From positions 1-34,158 of the forward strand of contig JAFEGB010000079.1 in assembly GCA_018240295.1 (NCBI GenBank): DNA of 34,158 bases, given 5' to 3'. Of this stretch, positions 26,069 through 33,990 are shown in pieces. Made by a program: the position numbers and the translations under genes. How positions within the stretch are numbered: position 1 is the first letter of the stretch; the number at the start of each line of letters is the position of its first letter. The notes below the pieces were generated by a model, which saw nothing but the letters and a program-made list of their open reading frames with translations, was not told the DNA's origin and searched no databases. Source of the DNA: Pseudomonadota bacterium. Its GTDB lineage: Bacteria > Pseudomonadota > Gammaproteobacteria > Competibacterales > Competibacteraceae.

Positions 26069-27103
26069 ATGCGCCTGACCCTGACCCGCCCCGATGACTG
26101 GCATCTGCACGTGCGCGACGGCGCCGCACTCGCGACCGTCGTGCCGCACACGGCACGGCAGTTCGCGCGGGCGATCATCATGCCGAACCTGAAGCCGCCG
26201 GTGACGACGACCGGACAGGCGCTCGCCTACCGCGAGCGCATCCTCGCCGCGGTGCCGGCCGGACTCGATTTCGAGCCGCTGATGACGCTGTACCTGACCG
26301 ATCGCCTCGATCCGGCCGAGATCGCCAGGGCGCGCGCCTCGGGTTGCATCGTCGCCTGCAAGCTGTATCCGGCCGGCGCGACGACGAATTCCGATGCCGG
26401 CGTCACCGACATCCGGCTGATCCACCCGGTGCTCGCCGAGATGGAAAAGCACGGCCTGCTGCTGCTCGTGCACGGCGAGGTCACCGATGCCGACATCGAC
26501 CTGTTCGATCGCGAGGCGGTGTTCATCGACCGCGTGCTGGCGCCGCTGCTGCGGGACTTCCCGGGCCTGAAGGTGGTCATGGAACACATCACGACCCGCG
26601 AGGCCGTCGACTTCGTCGCCGGCGCCGGTCCGCACCTGGCCGCGACCCTCACCGCGCACCACCTGCTCTACAACCGCAACGCCATTTTCCAGGGCGGCAT
26701 CCGTCCGCATTACTACTGCCTGCCGGTGCTCAAGCGCGAAACCCACCGTCAGGCCCTGCTCGCCGCCGCGACCTCCGGCAACCCGAAGTTCTTCCTCGGC
26801 ACCGACAGCGCCCCGCACGCCCGCCACACCAAGGAAGCCGCCTGCGGCTGCGCCGGCTGCTATACGGCGCCGTTCGCGCTGGAACTCTATGCGGAAGCCT
26901 TCGAGTCCGCCGGCGCGCTCGATCGGCTCGATGCGTTCGCGAGCCGCTTCGGACCGGCGTTCTACGGGCTGCCGGTCAATGCCGGGACGGTGACGCTGGA
27001 GAAGACAGCCGTGGAGGTGCCGGCGGGCTACCCGTATCCGGAAGGCGAGACGCTGGTGCCGCTGCGGGCGGGGGAAAGACTCGCGTGGCGTCAGATCGCC
27101 TGA
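26069..27103 (+). CDS. pyrC: Dihydroorotase, class II (PyrC)
   Basis: 344 residues. A cytosolic zinc enzyme that cyclises carbamoyl aspartate to dihydroorotate in pyrimidine synthesis. The metal ligands are all present and aligned with E. coli: H12 and H14 (W-H-L-H), the lysine for carboxylation K98 ([12 protein letters not shown]), H135 (V-H-G-E), H173 (M-E-H-I-T) and D246 (G-T-D-S-A-P-H). The start at 26069 has GGAG 8 bases upstream; longer in-frame sequence upstream lies antisense in corA. It heads a plus-strand cluster with the pseudouridine synthase and editing gene. Confidence 0.97.
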   Translation: MRLTLTRPDDWHLHVRDGAALATVVPHTARQFARAIIMPNLKPPVTTTGQALAYRERILAAVPAGLDFEPLMTLYLTDRLDPAEIARARASGCIVACKLYPAGATTNSDAGVTDIRLIHPVLAEMEKHGLLLLVHGEVTDADIDLFDREAVFIDRVLAPLLRDFPGLKVVMEHITTREAVDFVAGAGPHLAATLTAHHLLYNRNAIFQGGIRPHYYCLPVLKRETHRQALLAAATSGNPKFFLGTDSAPHARHTKEAACGCAGCYTAPFALELYAEAFESAGALDRLDAFASRFGPAFYGLPVNAGTVTLEKTAVEVPAGYPYPEGETLVPLRAGERLAWRQIA

Positions 27104-27203
27104 ACCCTGCTTCCCGGCCCGGCCGTCCGGACCGCCAGTGCCGCCGGCGGCCCGCCGCCGGTGCCCCGGATGCCGCTGCCCGCCCCCGCTCCCGCTGGCA
27201 TCC

Positions 27204-28118
27204 ATGAAAGCCCGCTCATCCCCCGCGTCGCGGCCGCCGCTGCCTGCGCGCGATGGCGTCGATCCCTGCTCGCTGCGCCTGCCGGCCGGCGACTGGAAGG
27301 AGCTGCTCGGCTTCCTGCAGGAACGCTTTCCCGATGACGGCTACGTGCCCTGGACAGCGCGGCTGGCGCGCGGCGAGGTCGTCAGCGAGGACGGCGAAAC
27401 CCTGACGACGGCCAGCGCCTACCGCCAGGGGCTGCGCATCTGGTACTACCGCGAGCCGGGGCCGGAAGCAGCGCTGCCGTACGTCGAGACCGTGCTGCAC
27501 CGGGATGCGCACCTGCTGGTCGTCGACAAGCCGCACTTCCTGCCGGTCGTGCCCGGCGGGCCGTGGCTGCGCGAGACGCTGCTGGTGCGCCTGCGCGTGC
27601 GGCTCGGGCTGCCGGGGCTGACGCCGCTGCACCGGCTCGACCGGCTGACCGCCGGGCTGGTGCTGTTCTCGGTCGATCCGGCCACGCGCGCGGCCTATGC
27701 GGCGCTGTTTCCCGAACGGCGCATCACCAAGACCTACGAGGCGCTGGCCCCGGCCTTGCCGGAAGTGCCCGCTGTGCGCCGCAGCCGCCTGGTCGCCGGC
27801 GAGCCGTTCTTCCGGATGTGCGAGGTCGAGGGTCCGCCGAACACCGAGACGCGGATCGGGCTGATCGAGCGACGTGGCGCCCTGGGCCGCTACCGGCTGC
27901 GGCCGCTCACCGGCCGCAAGCACCAGCTGCGCGTGCACATGGCCGCGCTCGGCGCGCCGGTCCTGAACGATCCGCTCTACCCGCAGCTGCAGGCCGGTGC
28001 GTCCGACGATCCGGCCCGGCCGCTGGCGCTGCTGGCGCGCGAGCTGCGCTTCACCGATCCGCTGAGCGGCGAGCCGCGCTGCTATCACAGCCGCCTGCAC
28101 CTGGACTTTCCTGCCTGA
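27204..28118 (+). CDS. RluA-family pseudouridine synthase
   Basis: 304 residues. It isomerises uridine to pseudouridine in RNA; the exact target is unclear. The catalytic motif is P-L-H-R-L-D-R-L-T-A-G-L, with D146 as catalytic aspartate. L-V-V-D-K-P-H-F-L-P-V (about 105-115) and the C-terminal L-T-G-R-K-H-Q-L-R-V-H are standard. An N-terminal region of about 85 residues replaces the S4 domain of RluC/RluD. The start at 27204 is not well supported by a Shine-Dalgarno; an in-frame ATG at 27138 would add 22 proline-rich residues. It follows pyrC by 100 bases and precedes the editing gene by 10. Confidence 0.9.
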   Translation: MKARSSPASRPPLPARDGVDPCSLRLPAGDWKELLGFLQERFPDDGYVPWTARLARGEVVSEDGETLTTASAYRQGLRIWYYREPGPEAALPYVETVLHRDAHLLVVDKPHFLPVVPGGPWLRETLLVRLRVRLGLPGLTPLHRLDRLTAGLVLFSVDPATRAAYAALFPERRITKTYEALAPALPEVPAVRRSRLVAGEPFFRMCEVEGPPNTETRIGLIERRGALGRYRLRPLTGRKHQLRVHMAALGAPVLNDPLYPQLQAGASDDPARPLALLARELRFTDPLSGEPRCYHSRLHLDFPA

Positions 28119-28128
28119 GACCACCGCC

Positions 28129-28773
28129 ATGACCCGCAAGCTGTTCTGGGACGATCCGTACCGCAGCGCGCTCGATACCGTGGTCGCGAGCGTCGACGGC
28201 GAAACCGTGAGGCTCGCCGAAACCATCTTCTATGCGTTCTCGGGCGGACAGGAGAGCGACCACGGCTGCATCGGCGGCCTGCCGGTGCTCGAAGCCCGCA
28301 GGCAGGGGCACGACATCGCCTACACGCTGCCGGCCGGACATGGCCTGCAGGGCGGCATGCCGGTCACGGTCGAGATCGACTGGCCGCGGCGCTACCGGCT
28401 GATGCGGCTGCACTTCGCGGCCGAACTGGTGCTGGAACTCGTCTGCGCGCGCTGCCCGGGCATCGACCGGATCGGCGCGCACATCGGCGCGGACAAGGCA
28501 CGCATCGACTTCGCGTGGCCGCAGCCGCTGACGCCGCTGCTGCCGGACCTCCACGGGCAGGTCAGCGCGCTGATCGAAGCCGACCGGCCGATCATCAGCG
28601 CCTTCAGCGATGCCGCGAACGAGCGGCGCTACTGGGAGGTCGAGGGGATCGCGCGCGTAGCCTGCGGCGGCACGCACCTGCGCCGCACCGGCGAGGTCGG
28701 CGTCCTGGCACTGAAGCGGCGCAACGTCGGCAAGGGCAAGGAGCGAGTCGAGATCCTGCTGGCCGATGGCTGA
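28129..28773 (+). CDS. Alanyl-tRNA editing protein (AlaX-like)
   Basis: 214 residues. A free-standing relative of the AlaRS editing domain that hydrolyses mischarged tRNA-Ala, or a related activity. The zinc motif C-x-x-x-H is present in A-C-G-G-T-H-L. The first motif, normally H-x-x-x-H, reads R-L-H-F-A-A-E-L, so the second histidine is a glutamate. The N-terminal part carries Y-A-F-S-G-G-Q, typical of AlaX and the AlaRS editing region. It lies 10 bases after the pseudouridine synthase and is probably cotranscribed with it. Both act on RNA. Confidence 0.88.
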   Translation: MTRKLFWDDPYRSALDTVVASVDGETVRLAETIFYAFSGGQESDHGCIGGLPVLEARRQGHDIAYTLPAGHGLQGGMPVTVEIDWPRRYRLMRLHFAAELVLELVCARCPGIDRIGAHIGADKARIDFAWPQPLTPLLPDLHGQVSALIEADRPIISAFSDAANERRYWEVEGIARVACGGTHLRRTGEVGVLALKRRNVGKGKERVEILLADG

Positions 28774-28921
28774 TCTCGCCGGAACGCGCGGACTGCCGCA
28801 TCAAGGGCCGGCCTCCGCAAACGACGACGCACCGCATGCGCCAGGGCAGTACGGTGCGTCGCGAGACCGCTGCGGCAGCGGCGGGCGGGAGCGGAAGGCT
28901 CCGTCCCGGAGAACTGCGGTT

Positions 28922-29281
28922 TCAGCCGGCCGCGCGGCGGCGCAGCGGCACGATCGGGTTCACCGGCTGGGCGGCGGCCAGCGAGCCGAGGCGGTCGCTG
29001 GTTTCCAGCAGCGTCGCCATCCACAGGCGCATGTCGTGGCGCACGCGGCGCTGCCAGTCCTCGTTCAGGCGCTGCACGCATTCGCTGACCGTGTCGGGGC
29101 TGCGGGCTTCGAGCAGGCGCCCGACGAAGCCGAGCCAGATCATCAGGTAGGCGCCGCTGGCCGCGATGCCGATGCCCGACAGCTCCTCGCCTGCGCGCAG
29201 CGCCGCCCGCTGCGAGCTGATGGCCAGACCGAGACTGGCCATGCCCATTCGCTCCAGATCCTCGGCGTTCAGCGCATACAT
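28922..29281 (-). CDS. Phasin-like small PHA granule protein, PhaR-controlled
   Basis: 119 residues. Not certain by sequence. It starts M-Y-A-L-N-A-E-D-L-E-R-M, is mainly helical with an amphipathic N-terminal half and a short hydrophobic patch (A-Y-L-M-I-W-L-G-F-V), and ends R-R-R-A-A-G. Size, amphipathic helices, location next to phaR and phaA, and a PhaR-type operator over its promoter all point to a granule-coating phasin. GAGG lies 9 bases before the ATG at 29281. It faces the alanyl-tRNA editing gene across a 148-base gap in which I see no clear terminator. Alternative: another small PHA-regulated protein. Confidence 0.68.
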   Translation of the reverse strand: MYALNAEDLERMGMASLGLAISSQRAALRAGEELSGIGIAASGAYLMIWLGFVGRLLEARSPDTVSECVQRLNEDWQRRVRHDMRLWMATLLETSDRLGSLAAAQPVNPIVPLRRRAAG

Positions 29282-29314
29282 GACGGCTACCTCTTGATGG
29301 TGCGTCGCAACATT

Positions 29315-29355
29315 TGTTGCAGTGCAATATAGGGTTTTCCCTGATGAGAAGTCAA
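29315..29355 (-). promoter_or_regulatory. Phasin-like gene promoter with PhaR-type operator
   Basis: On the minus strand, TTGACT (29355-29350), an 18-base spacer and TATATT (29331-29326): a strong sigma-70 promoter. Overlapping the -10 and the start point is TGTTGCAGTGCAA (29315-29327, plus strand), which fits the motif TG[N]TGC[N]3GCAA that I recall for the PhaR homologue PhbF of Herbaspirillum. Inverted repeats TTGCA-G-TGCAA and GCAACA-TT-TGTTGC overlap here. The placement predicts direct repression by PhaR. Confidence 0.75.
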
Positions 29356-29435
29356 CGGGCTCCAGATATGCAAAAGCCGCCCGAAGGCGGCCCTGACAGT
29401 CCGAAACAGACCGGAACTCCGGAATCCCTGCCTGC

Positions 29436-29990
29436 CTACTTCTTGCCGTCCGGCTTGTCGGTGCGCGCGGTTTCCGTTTCCTGTGCACGCCCCGGCTGCA
29501 GTGCCCGCGGCAGCTCGACGCCCTGCTTGTACAGGCGTTCGTTCATCTTCTGCCAGATCGACAGATTGTGCTCGGCGAGGTCCGAGATCACCTGCAGCGG
29601 GTTGGCGCCCATCAGGTTGCGCAGCTGCTCGCGCACCAGATGCTGCTGGTCGACGAAAGCCTGCAGGCTCTTTTCGAGGTAGCTGCCCATCATCCCCTGC
29701 AGCGTGTCGCCGTAGAAACGGATGATGTGTGCGAGCACCTCGGTCGTGAAGATCGGGTTTCCCTGCTCCTCCTGCTCGCTGATGATCTGCAGCAGGATGC
29801 CGCGCGTGATGTCATCGCTGGAGCGGGCATCGACGACGCGGAAGTCCGCCCGTTCCAGCACGAGCCGCTTGACGTCTTCGAGGGTGATGTAGCTGCTGAT
29901 CGCCGTGTCGTAGAGCCGGCGATTCGGATACTTCTTGATGATGCGCGCTTCGCTCATCGGTTCCGACCGGTTGGGGGACGCCAGGGCCAT
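29436..29990 (-). CDS. phaR: Polyhydroxyalkanoate synthesis repressor PhaR
   Basis: 184 residues. A regulator that binds DNA and PHA granules, releasing phasin and synthesis genes when polymer appears. The PHB/PHA accumulation N-terminal domain is unmistakable: I-I-K-K-Y-P-N-R-R-L-Y-D-T at about residues 16-28, then S-S-Y-I-T-L-E-D-V. The second domain follows with F-Y-G-D-T-L-Q-G-M-M and S-Y-L-E-K-S-L-Q-A-F. The C-terminal tail is charged and low complexity. The start at 29990 has AAGGGCGAG upstream; ATG at 29957 (M-S-E-A-R-I-I-K-K) is the alternative. It is downstream of phaA and upstream of the phasin-like gene. Confidence 0.95.
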   Translation of the reverse strand: MALASPNRSEPMSEARIIKKYPNRRLYDTAISSYITLEDVKRLVLERADFRVVDARSSDDITRGILLQIISEQEEQGNPIFTTEVLAHIIRFYGDTLQGMMGSYLEKSLQAFVDQQHLVREQLRNLMGANPLQVISDLAEHNLSIWQKMNERLYKQGVELPRALQPGRAQETETARTDKPDGKK

Positions 29991-30143
29991 CCGCTCGCCC
30001 TTGCGCCGGGTCCTGCAGGGGACCGCAGTGGGAATGAGGACCACGGTCTGACGCCGCAGTCCGGTTGGGTCCGGCATTTCCTCCCGGGCAGTCGCCTGCC
30101 GTCATGCCGCCGTGCAGTCCCGCCGTCGGGACCGCGAAACGTC

Positions 30144-30175
30144 CGGGGCGGCGTGCCTCGCGACACGCCGCCCCG
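30144..30175 (-). terminator. Hairpin after phaA
   Basis: Perfect 12-bp GC-rich arms (30144-30155 and 30164-30175) around an 8-base loop, 7 bases after the phaA stop. No U-run follows on the minus strand, so it may terminate with help from Rho or stabilise the phaA message. Confidence 0.55.
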
Positions 30176-30182
30176 ACCGGGA

Positions 30183-31364
30183 TCAATCGCGCTCGATCGC
30201 GAGCGCCACACCCATGCCGCCGCCGATGCAGAGCGTCGCGACGCCCTTCTTGGCGTCACGGCGACCCATCTCGTGGACGAGGTCGGTCAGGATGCGGGCG
30301 CCGGAGCAGCCGATCGGGTGGCCGATGGCGATCGCGCCGCCGTTGACGTTGACCTTGGACAGATCCCAGCCCAGGTCACGGTTGACCGAGATCGCCTGCG
30401 CGGCGAAGGCCTCGTTGGCCTCGATCAGGTCGAGCTGGTCGAGCGTCCAGCCGGTCTTCTGCATCAGCTTGCGCACGGCCGGGATCGGGCCGGTGCCCAT
30501 GATCTTGTGATCGACACCCGACTTCGCGTAGCCGGCGATGCGCGCCAGCGGCTTCAGGCCCAGCTCGGCCGCCTTGCTCGCGGTCATCAGCACCAGCGCC
30601 GCGGCGCCGTCATTGACGCCCGAGGCGTTGCCGGCGGTGATCGTGCCGTCCTTCTTGAACGCCGGCTTCAGCTTGGCGAGCACTTCGGGCGTGGACTTGC
30701 GGTTCGGGAACTCGTCGGTGTCGAACACCAGCGGCTCACCCTTCTTCTGCGGGATCTGGATGCCGACGATCTGATCCTTGAACCGGCCGCTGTCGATCGC
30801 GGCGATCGCCTTCTGCTGCGAGGCATAGGCGAAGGCATCCTGCTCCTCGCGCGAGATGCCGTACTTCTCGGCGATGTTCTCGGCGGTGATGCCCATGTGG
30901 TAGTTGTTGAACGCGCAGACCAGACCGTCGAGCAGCAGGGTGTCCTGCAGCTTCCAGTCGCCCATGCGCGCACCGGTGCGCGAGTTCGCCAGCACGTGCG
31001 GCGCCAGGCTCATGTTCTCCTGGCCGCCGACGATGACGATCTGGTTGTCGCCGTCGACGATCGACTGGTAACCGAGATGCACGGCCTTCAGGCCGGAACC
31101 GCACAGCTTGTTGATCGTGAAGGCCGGGACCTCGACCGGCAGGCCCGAGTTGACGGCGACCTGACGCGCGGGGTTCTCACCGCAGCCGGCCGTCAGCACG
31201 TGACCGAGAATGACTTCGTCGATCTGGTTCGGCTGCAGGCCGGTGCGGGCGAGCAGCGCCTGCACGACCTTGGCACCGAGGACCGCCGCCGGCGTGGTGG
31301 ACAGCGTGCCCATGAACGAACCGATCGCGGTACGGGCGGCGGCAACGATTACGACGTCTTCCAT
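30183..31364 (-). CDS. phaA: Acetyl-CoA acetyltransferase (thiolase) PhaA
   Basis: 393 residues. It condenses two acetyl-CoA to acetoacetyl-CoA, the first step to polyhydroxybutyrate; it can also work in reverse. Catalytic residues: C88 in N-K-L-C-G-S-G, H349 in I-G-H-P-I-G and C379 in L-C-I-G-G-G-M-G, matching the Zoogloea enzyme. The start at 31364 has GGAGG 6 bases upstream. Neighbouring phaR supports a PHA role; no phaB or phaC is present in the window. Confidence 0.94.
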   Translation of the reverse strand: MEDVVIVAAARTAIGSFMGTLSTTPAAVLGAKVVQALLARTGLQPNQIDEVILGHVLTAGCGENPARQVAVNSGLPVEVPAFTINKLCGSGLKAVHLGYQSIVDGDNQIVIVGGQENMSLAPHVLANSRTGARMGDWKLQDTLLLDGLVCAFNNYHMGITAENIAEKYGISREEQDAFAYASQQKAIAAIDSGRFKDQIVGIQIPQKKGEPLVFDTDEFPNRKSTPEVLAKLKPAFKKDGTITAGNASGVNDGAAALVLMTASKAAELGLKPLARIAGYAKSGVDHKIMGTGPIPAVRKLMQKTGWTLDQLDLIEANEAFAAQAISVNRDLGWDLSKVNVNGGAIAIGHPIGCSGARILTDLVHEMGRRDAKKGVATLCIGGGMGVALAIERD

Positions 31365-31552
31365 TTTCAACCTCCGATAGGAGCTCTTGCTGACTTTCAC
31401 GGATCGGGCGATCCGCCGATTTCCGCGTAGTCATGATTTGGGACCGGTCCGGAATGCTCGTTCTCCCCCTCCGGCACTTGCAGCGCCGGAAATTTCCGGA
31501 CAGGGCGCCTGTTTGACGAGCGCGGGGCGATACTGCGGGCCGGGTCAAAGCT

Positions 31553-31598
31553 TGTCAACTTTGCCCGGCAGTGCAGCAGCGTGGTCTGCAAGGTGCAG
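31553..31598 (-). promoter_or_regulatory. phaA upstream region with possible -35 and TGC/GCA half-sites
   Basis: The 439-base gap from 31365 to 31803 has no convincing gene. On the minus strand TTGACA (31558-31553) is a good -35, but the -10 at 17 bases (CAGTAT) is poor. Just upstream is the palindrome CTGCA-AGG-TGCAG (31586-31598) among several TGC/GCA half-sites, which resembles PhaR sites loosely. A second possible short hairpin lies at 31770-31786. Confidence 0.35.
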
Positions 31599-31769
31599 CA
31601 AACGCAGGCCGGACGGCAGCTTGGCGAACTGCCTCCCCGTCGCCGCCGCACAGTGTACCGCGACGTATCGCGGCGCAGCACGACCGGTTCAAACGGGCGG
31701 ATGACGCAAATCATTCCGCCTGCCGATCACCGGCATGGTCGATGCTTCCAAAGAGTGCCGGAAGCGGCA

Positions 31770-31786
31770 CCGGCAGAGACTGCCGG
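31770..31786 (-). terminator. Hairpin downstream of the thioesterase gene
   Basis: CCGGCAG-AGA-CTGCCGG, perfect 7-bp arms with a 3-base loop, 17 bases past the thioesterase stop on the minus strand. No T-run follows, so terminator function is only possible. Confidence 0.4.
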
Positions 31787-31803
31787 CCGGTGCCGGCCAG
31801 CCT

Positions 31804-32235
31804 CTATTCCTGCGGTCTCAGGGTTTCCCAGGCGCGCACGCGCTCGCGCAGGGAATCCGGCAGCGGCGCCGGTTTCTGCGCGCGGAAATCGAACCAGACG
31901 ATGACACCGCGCGACGTGGCGGCCGGGGCCTCCGCCCCTTGGCGCCAGATCGCCGCGTGCACGTCGAAGCTGCTGCGCCCGAGCCGGGCGATGCGGGTGC
32001 CGACCTCGACCGTGACCGGGTATTCGAGCTGGCTGCGGAACGCGCACTGCAGGTCGGCGAGGATCACGCCCTCGCCGTCGGCGCGCACCGGCAGTCCGAA
32101 CACGGTTTCGACGTAGGCGACCCGGGCACTTTCGAGATAGCGGAAGAACTGCACGTTGTTGACGTGGCCGAGGGCGTCCTGATCGCCCCAGTGCACCGGC
32201 AGTTCGATGAAATGACGGAATTCGCTGCGCTGCAT
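31804..32235 (-). CDS. 4-hydroxybenzoyl-CoA thioesterase family acyl-CoA thioesterase
   Basis: 143 residues, normal for single hotdog-fold enzymes that hydrolyse acyl-CoA thioesters. The active-site region reads H-W-G-D-Q-D-A-L-G-H-V-N-N with the catalytic aspartate D18 or D20, followed by F-F-R-Y-L-E-S-A-R. Such motifs mark the 4HBT/YbgC-FadM group; the substrate chain cannot be told. ATG at 32235 is used; the in-frame ATG at 32271 adds 12 basic residues. It lies 90 bases after msrB, with a very strong hairpin between them, so it may have its own promoter. Confidence 0.9.
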   Translation of the reverse strand: MQRSEFRHFIELPVHWGDQDALGHVNNVQFFRYLESARVAYVETVFGLPVRADGEGVILADLQCAFRSQLEYPVTVEVGTRIARLGRSSFDVHAAIWRQGAEAPAATSRGVIVWFDFRAQKPAPLPDSLRERVRAWETLRPQE

Positions 32236-32287
32236 GCGTGGGCTCCGGCGGCGGTGACGGGGACGCACCACCGGTCCCGGCCCGGTG

Positions 32288-32319
32288 GCGCACGGCAGGC
32301 GCCAGCGCCTGCCGTGCGC
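32288..32319 (-). terminator. Very strong hairpin after msrB
   Basis: GCGCACGGCAGGCGC and GCGCCTGCCGTGCGC are perfect 15-base inverted arms separated by two bases. They begin 7 bases after the msrB stop. No U-run follows, so it is probably a Rho-linked terminator or an RNA-stabilising end. Confidence 0.6.
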
Positions 32320-32325
32320 GCAGCA

Positions 32326-32730
32326 TCAGCCTTTTCCGGCAGCCTCGAAATCCAGCGACACCGAATTGATGCAATACCGCAATCCGTCCGGTCCGGGACC
32401 GTCGTCGAACACATGGCCGAGGTGCGCACCGCAGTTCGAGCACATGACCTCGGTGCGCACCATGCCGTGGCTTCGGTCGGTCTCCTCGGCGATCGCCGCC
32501 TCGTCGAGCGGCAGCGAGAAGCTCGGCCAGCCGCAGCCGGCGTTGAACTTGCTGCGGCTCGCGAACAGCGGCTGGCCGCAGCAGACGCAGCGGTAGGTGC
32601 CGGCGGCCGAATGCTCGTTGTAGCGACCGGTGAACGGCCGCTCGGTCGCCTTCTGGCGGCAGACGGCGAACTGCTCGGGCGACAGCTGCGCCCGCCACTC
32701 GGCTTCGGACTTGACGACGCGGAATTTCAT
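32326..32730 (-). CDS. msrB: Peptide-methionine (R)-S-oxide reductase MsrB
   Basis: 134 residues. It repairs R-methionine sulfoxide in proteins, using thioredoxin. The structural zinc is held by C48/C51 and C97/C100 (C-V-C-C and C-S-N-C); the catalytic cysteine is C120 in R-Y-C-I-N-S-V-S-L, and C66 lies in G-C-G-W-P-S-F. No signal peptide, so it is cytosolic. AGGAGG lies 5 bases before the ATG. It is followed by a strong hairpin and the thioesterase gene. Confidence 0.96.
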   Translation of the reverse strand: MKFRVVKSEAEWRAQLSPEQFAVCRQKATERPFTGRYNEHSAAGTYRCVCCGQPLFASRSKFNAGCGWPSFSLPLDEAAIAEETDRSHGMVRTEVMCSNCGAHLGHVFDDGPGPDGLRYCINSVSLDFEAAGKG

Positions 32731-32900
32731 GGAGACCTCCTGCTGGACTGCCGTGACGACCGGTGCGGACCGGCGGGGAACGACGGCCGCCGGTGCCGCC
32801 GGCGACCGGGCCGATATGGCGGTGGCGCGGGCCGATTACCAGCCGCCCGCGCGCGACGGGCTGCCTACACTGGCCGAAGACCGCTGCCGGAGACCCGGGG

Positions 32901-33440
32901 ATGACCGAACTGCTTGCCGCCCGCGTGCTCGCCGTGCCCGATCACCCGCAGCCCGGCATCGTGTTCCGCGACGTGACGCCGCTGCTCGCCGATGCCGGTG
33001 CGTTTCGCGCCGCGATCGACGGCCTCGCCGCCGCCGTGCGCGCCGCCGGCTGGAGTCCGCAGTATCTGCTCTGCCCCGAGGCGCGCGGTTTCCTGTTCGG
33101 CGCGCCGCTTGCGCTCGCGCTCGGCGCCGGCTTCGTGCCGGTGCGCAAGCCCGGCAAGCTGCCGCGCGCCACCGCCCGTGCCGATTACGCGCTCGAATAC
33201 GGCACGGATGCGCTCGAAGTGCACCGCGATGCCTTCGTCGCCGGCAGCCGCGTGCTGCTGGTCGATGACGTGCTCGCCACCGGCGGCACGCTCGCCGCCG
33301 TGCACGCGCTGGCCGGACAGCTCGGGGCCGAGGTGCTCGGGGCGCTCTGCCTCATCGAGCTGCCGGCCCTCGGCGGCCGCGCCCGCCTGGCGCCGCTGCC
33401 GGTGCAGGCGCTGCTGCGCTGCGGGCCGGCGCCGGACTAG
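32901..33440 (+). CDS. apt: Adenine phosphoribosyltransferase
   Basis: 179 residues, typical. It converts adenine and PRPP to AMP in purine salvage. The PRPP motif [13 protein letters not shown] is at 118-130; R-K-P-G-K-L-P is at 82-88 and [13 protein letters not shown] at 17-28. The start at 32901 has GGAG 8 bases upstream; the in-frame ATG at 32763 is not conserved. It overlaps the convergent rluE gene by 89 bases at its 3' end. Confidence 0.96.
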   Translation: MTELLAARVLAVPDHPQPGIVFRDVTPLLADAGAFRAAIDGLAAAVRAAGWSPQYLLCPEARGFLFGAPLALALGAGFVPVRKPGKLPRATARADYALEYGTDALEVHRDAFVAGSRVLLVDDVLATGGTLAAVHALAGQLGAEVLGALCLIELPALGGRARLAPLPVQALLRCGPAPD

Positions 33441-33990
33441 GCAGATGCACGGTCTCGGCCCGCCACGCGCCCGGCGCGAGTCCGGCGAGCGTCCAGTCGC
33501 CGATCGCGCTGCGCAGCAGCCGCAGCGTCGGCAGGCCGACGGCGGCGGTCATGCGCCGCACCTGACGGTTGCGGCCCTCGCGCAGCACGATCTCCAGCCA
33601 CGCGGTCGGGATCGTCGCGCGCATGCGGATCGGCGGCGTGCGCGGCCAGAGCCAGTCCGGCGCCGGCACGCGCCGCACGCCGGCCGGCAGCGTCGGCCCG
33701 TCCCTGAGCACGACGCCGCGGCGCAGGGCCTCGAGCGCGGCCTCCTGCGGCTCGCCTTCGACCTGCACCAGATAGGTCTTCGCCAGCTTGTGGCGCGGAT
33801 CGGCGATGCGCGCCTGCAGCCGGCCGTCGTCGGTCAGCAGCAGCAGGCCCTCACTGTCGCGATCGAGCCGGCCGGCGACGTGGACGCCGGGCAGATCGAT
33901 GAAATCCGCGAGCGTCGTGCGCCCGTGCTCGCGGTCGGTGAACTGCGAGAGCACGTCATAGGGCTTGTTGAACAGGATCAGTCTCGCCAT
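33352..33990 (-). CDS. rluE: RluE-type 23S rRNA pseudouridine synthase
   Basis: 212 residues, close to E. coli RluE (217), which makes pseudouridine 2457 of 23S rRNA. The catalytic motif is [13 protein letters not shown] with D43; [12 protein letters not shown] begins the enzyme, and [10 protein letters not shown] is the conserved C-terminal motif. There is no S4 domain, which separates it from RluB/RluF. The C-terminal tail beyond about residue 185 is Ala/Pro-rich low-complexity sequence and contains the antisense overlap with apt. The start at 33990 is preferred over 34023. Confidence 0.93.
   Translation of the reverse strand: MARLILFNKPYDVLSQFTDREHGRTTLADFIDLPGVHVAGRLDRDSEGLLLLTDDGRLQARIADPRHKLAKTYLVQVEGEPQEAALEALRRGVVLRDGPTLPAGVRRVPAPDWLWPRTPPIRMRATIPTAWLEIVLREGRNRQVRRMTAAVGLPTLRLLRSAIGDWTLAGLAPGAWRAETVHLPSPAPARSAAAPAPAAAPGGRGRRGPAAR

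Noticed and set aside
24968-27205. A long in-frame N-terminal extension of CorA across pyrC
   Set aside because: CorA is full length from 25966 with a good ribosome-binding site; the extension is antisense to pyrC.
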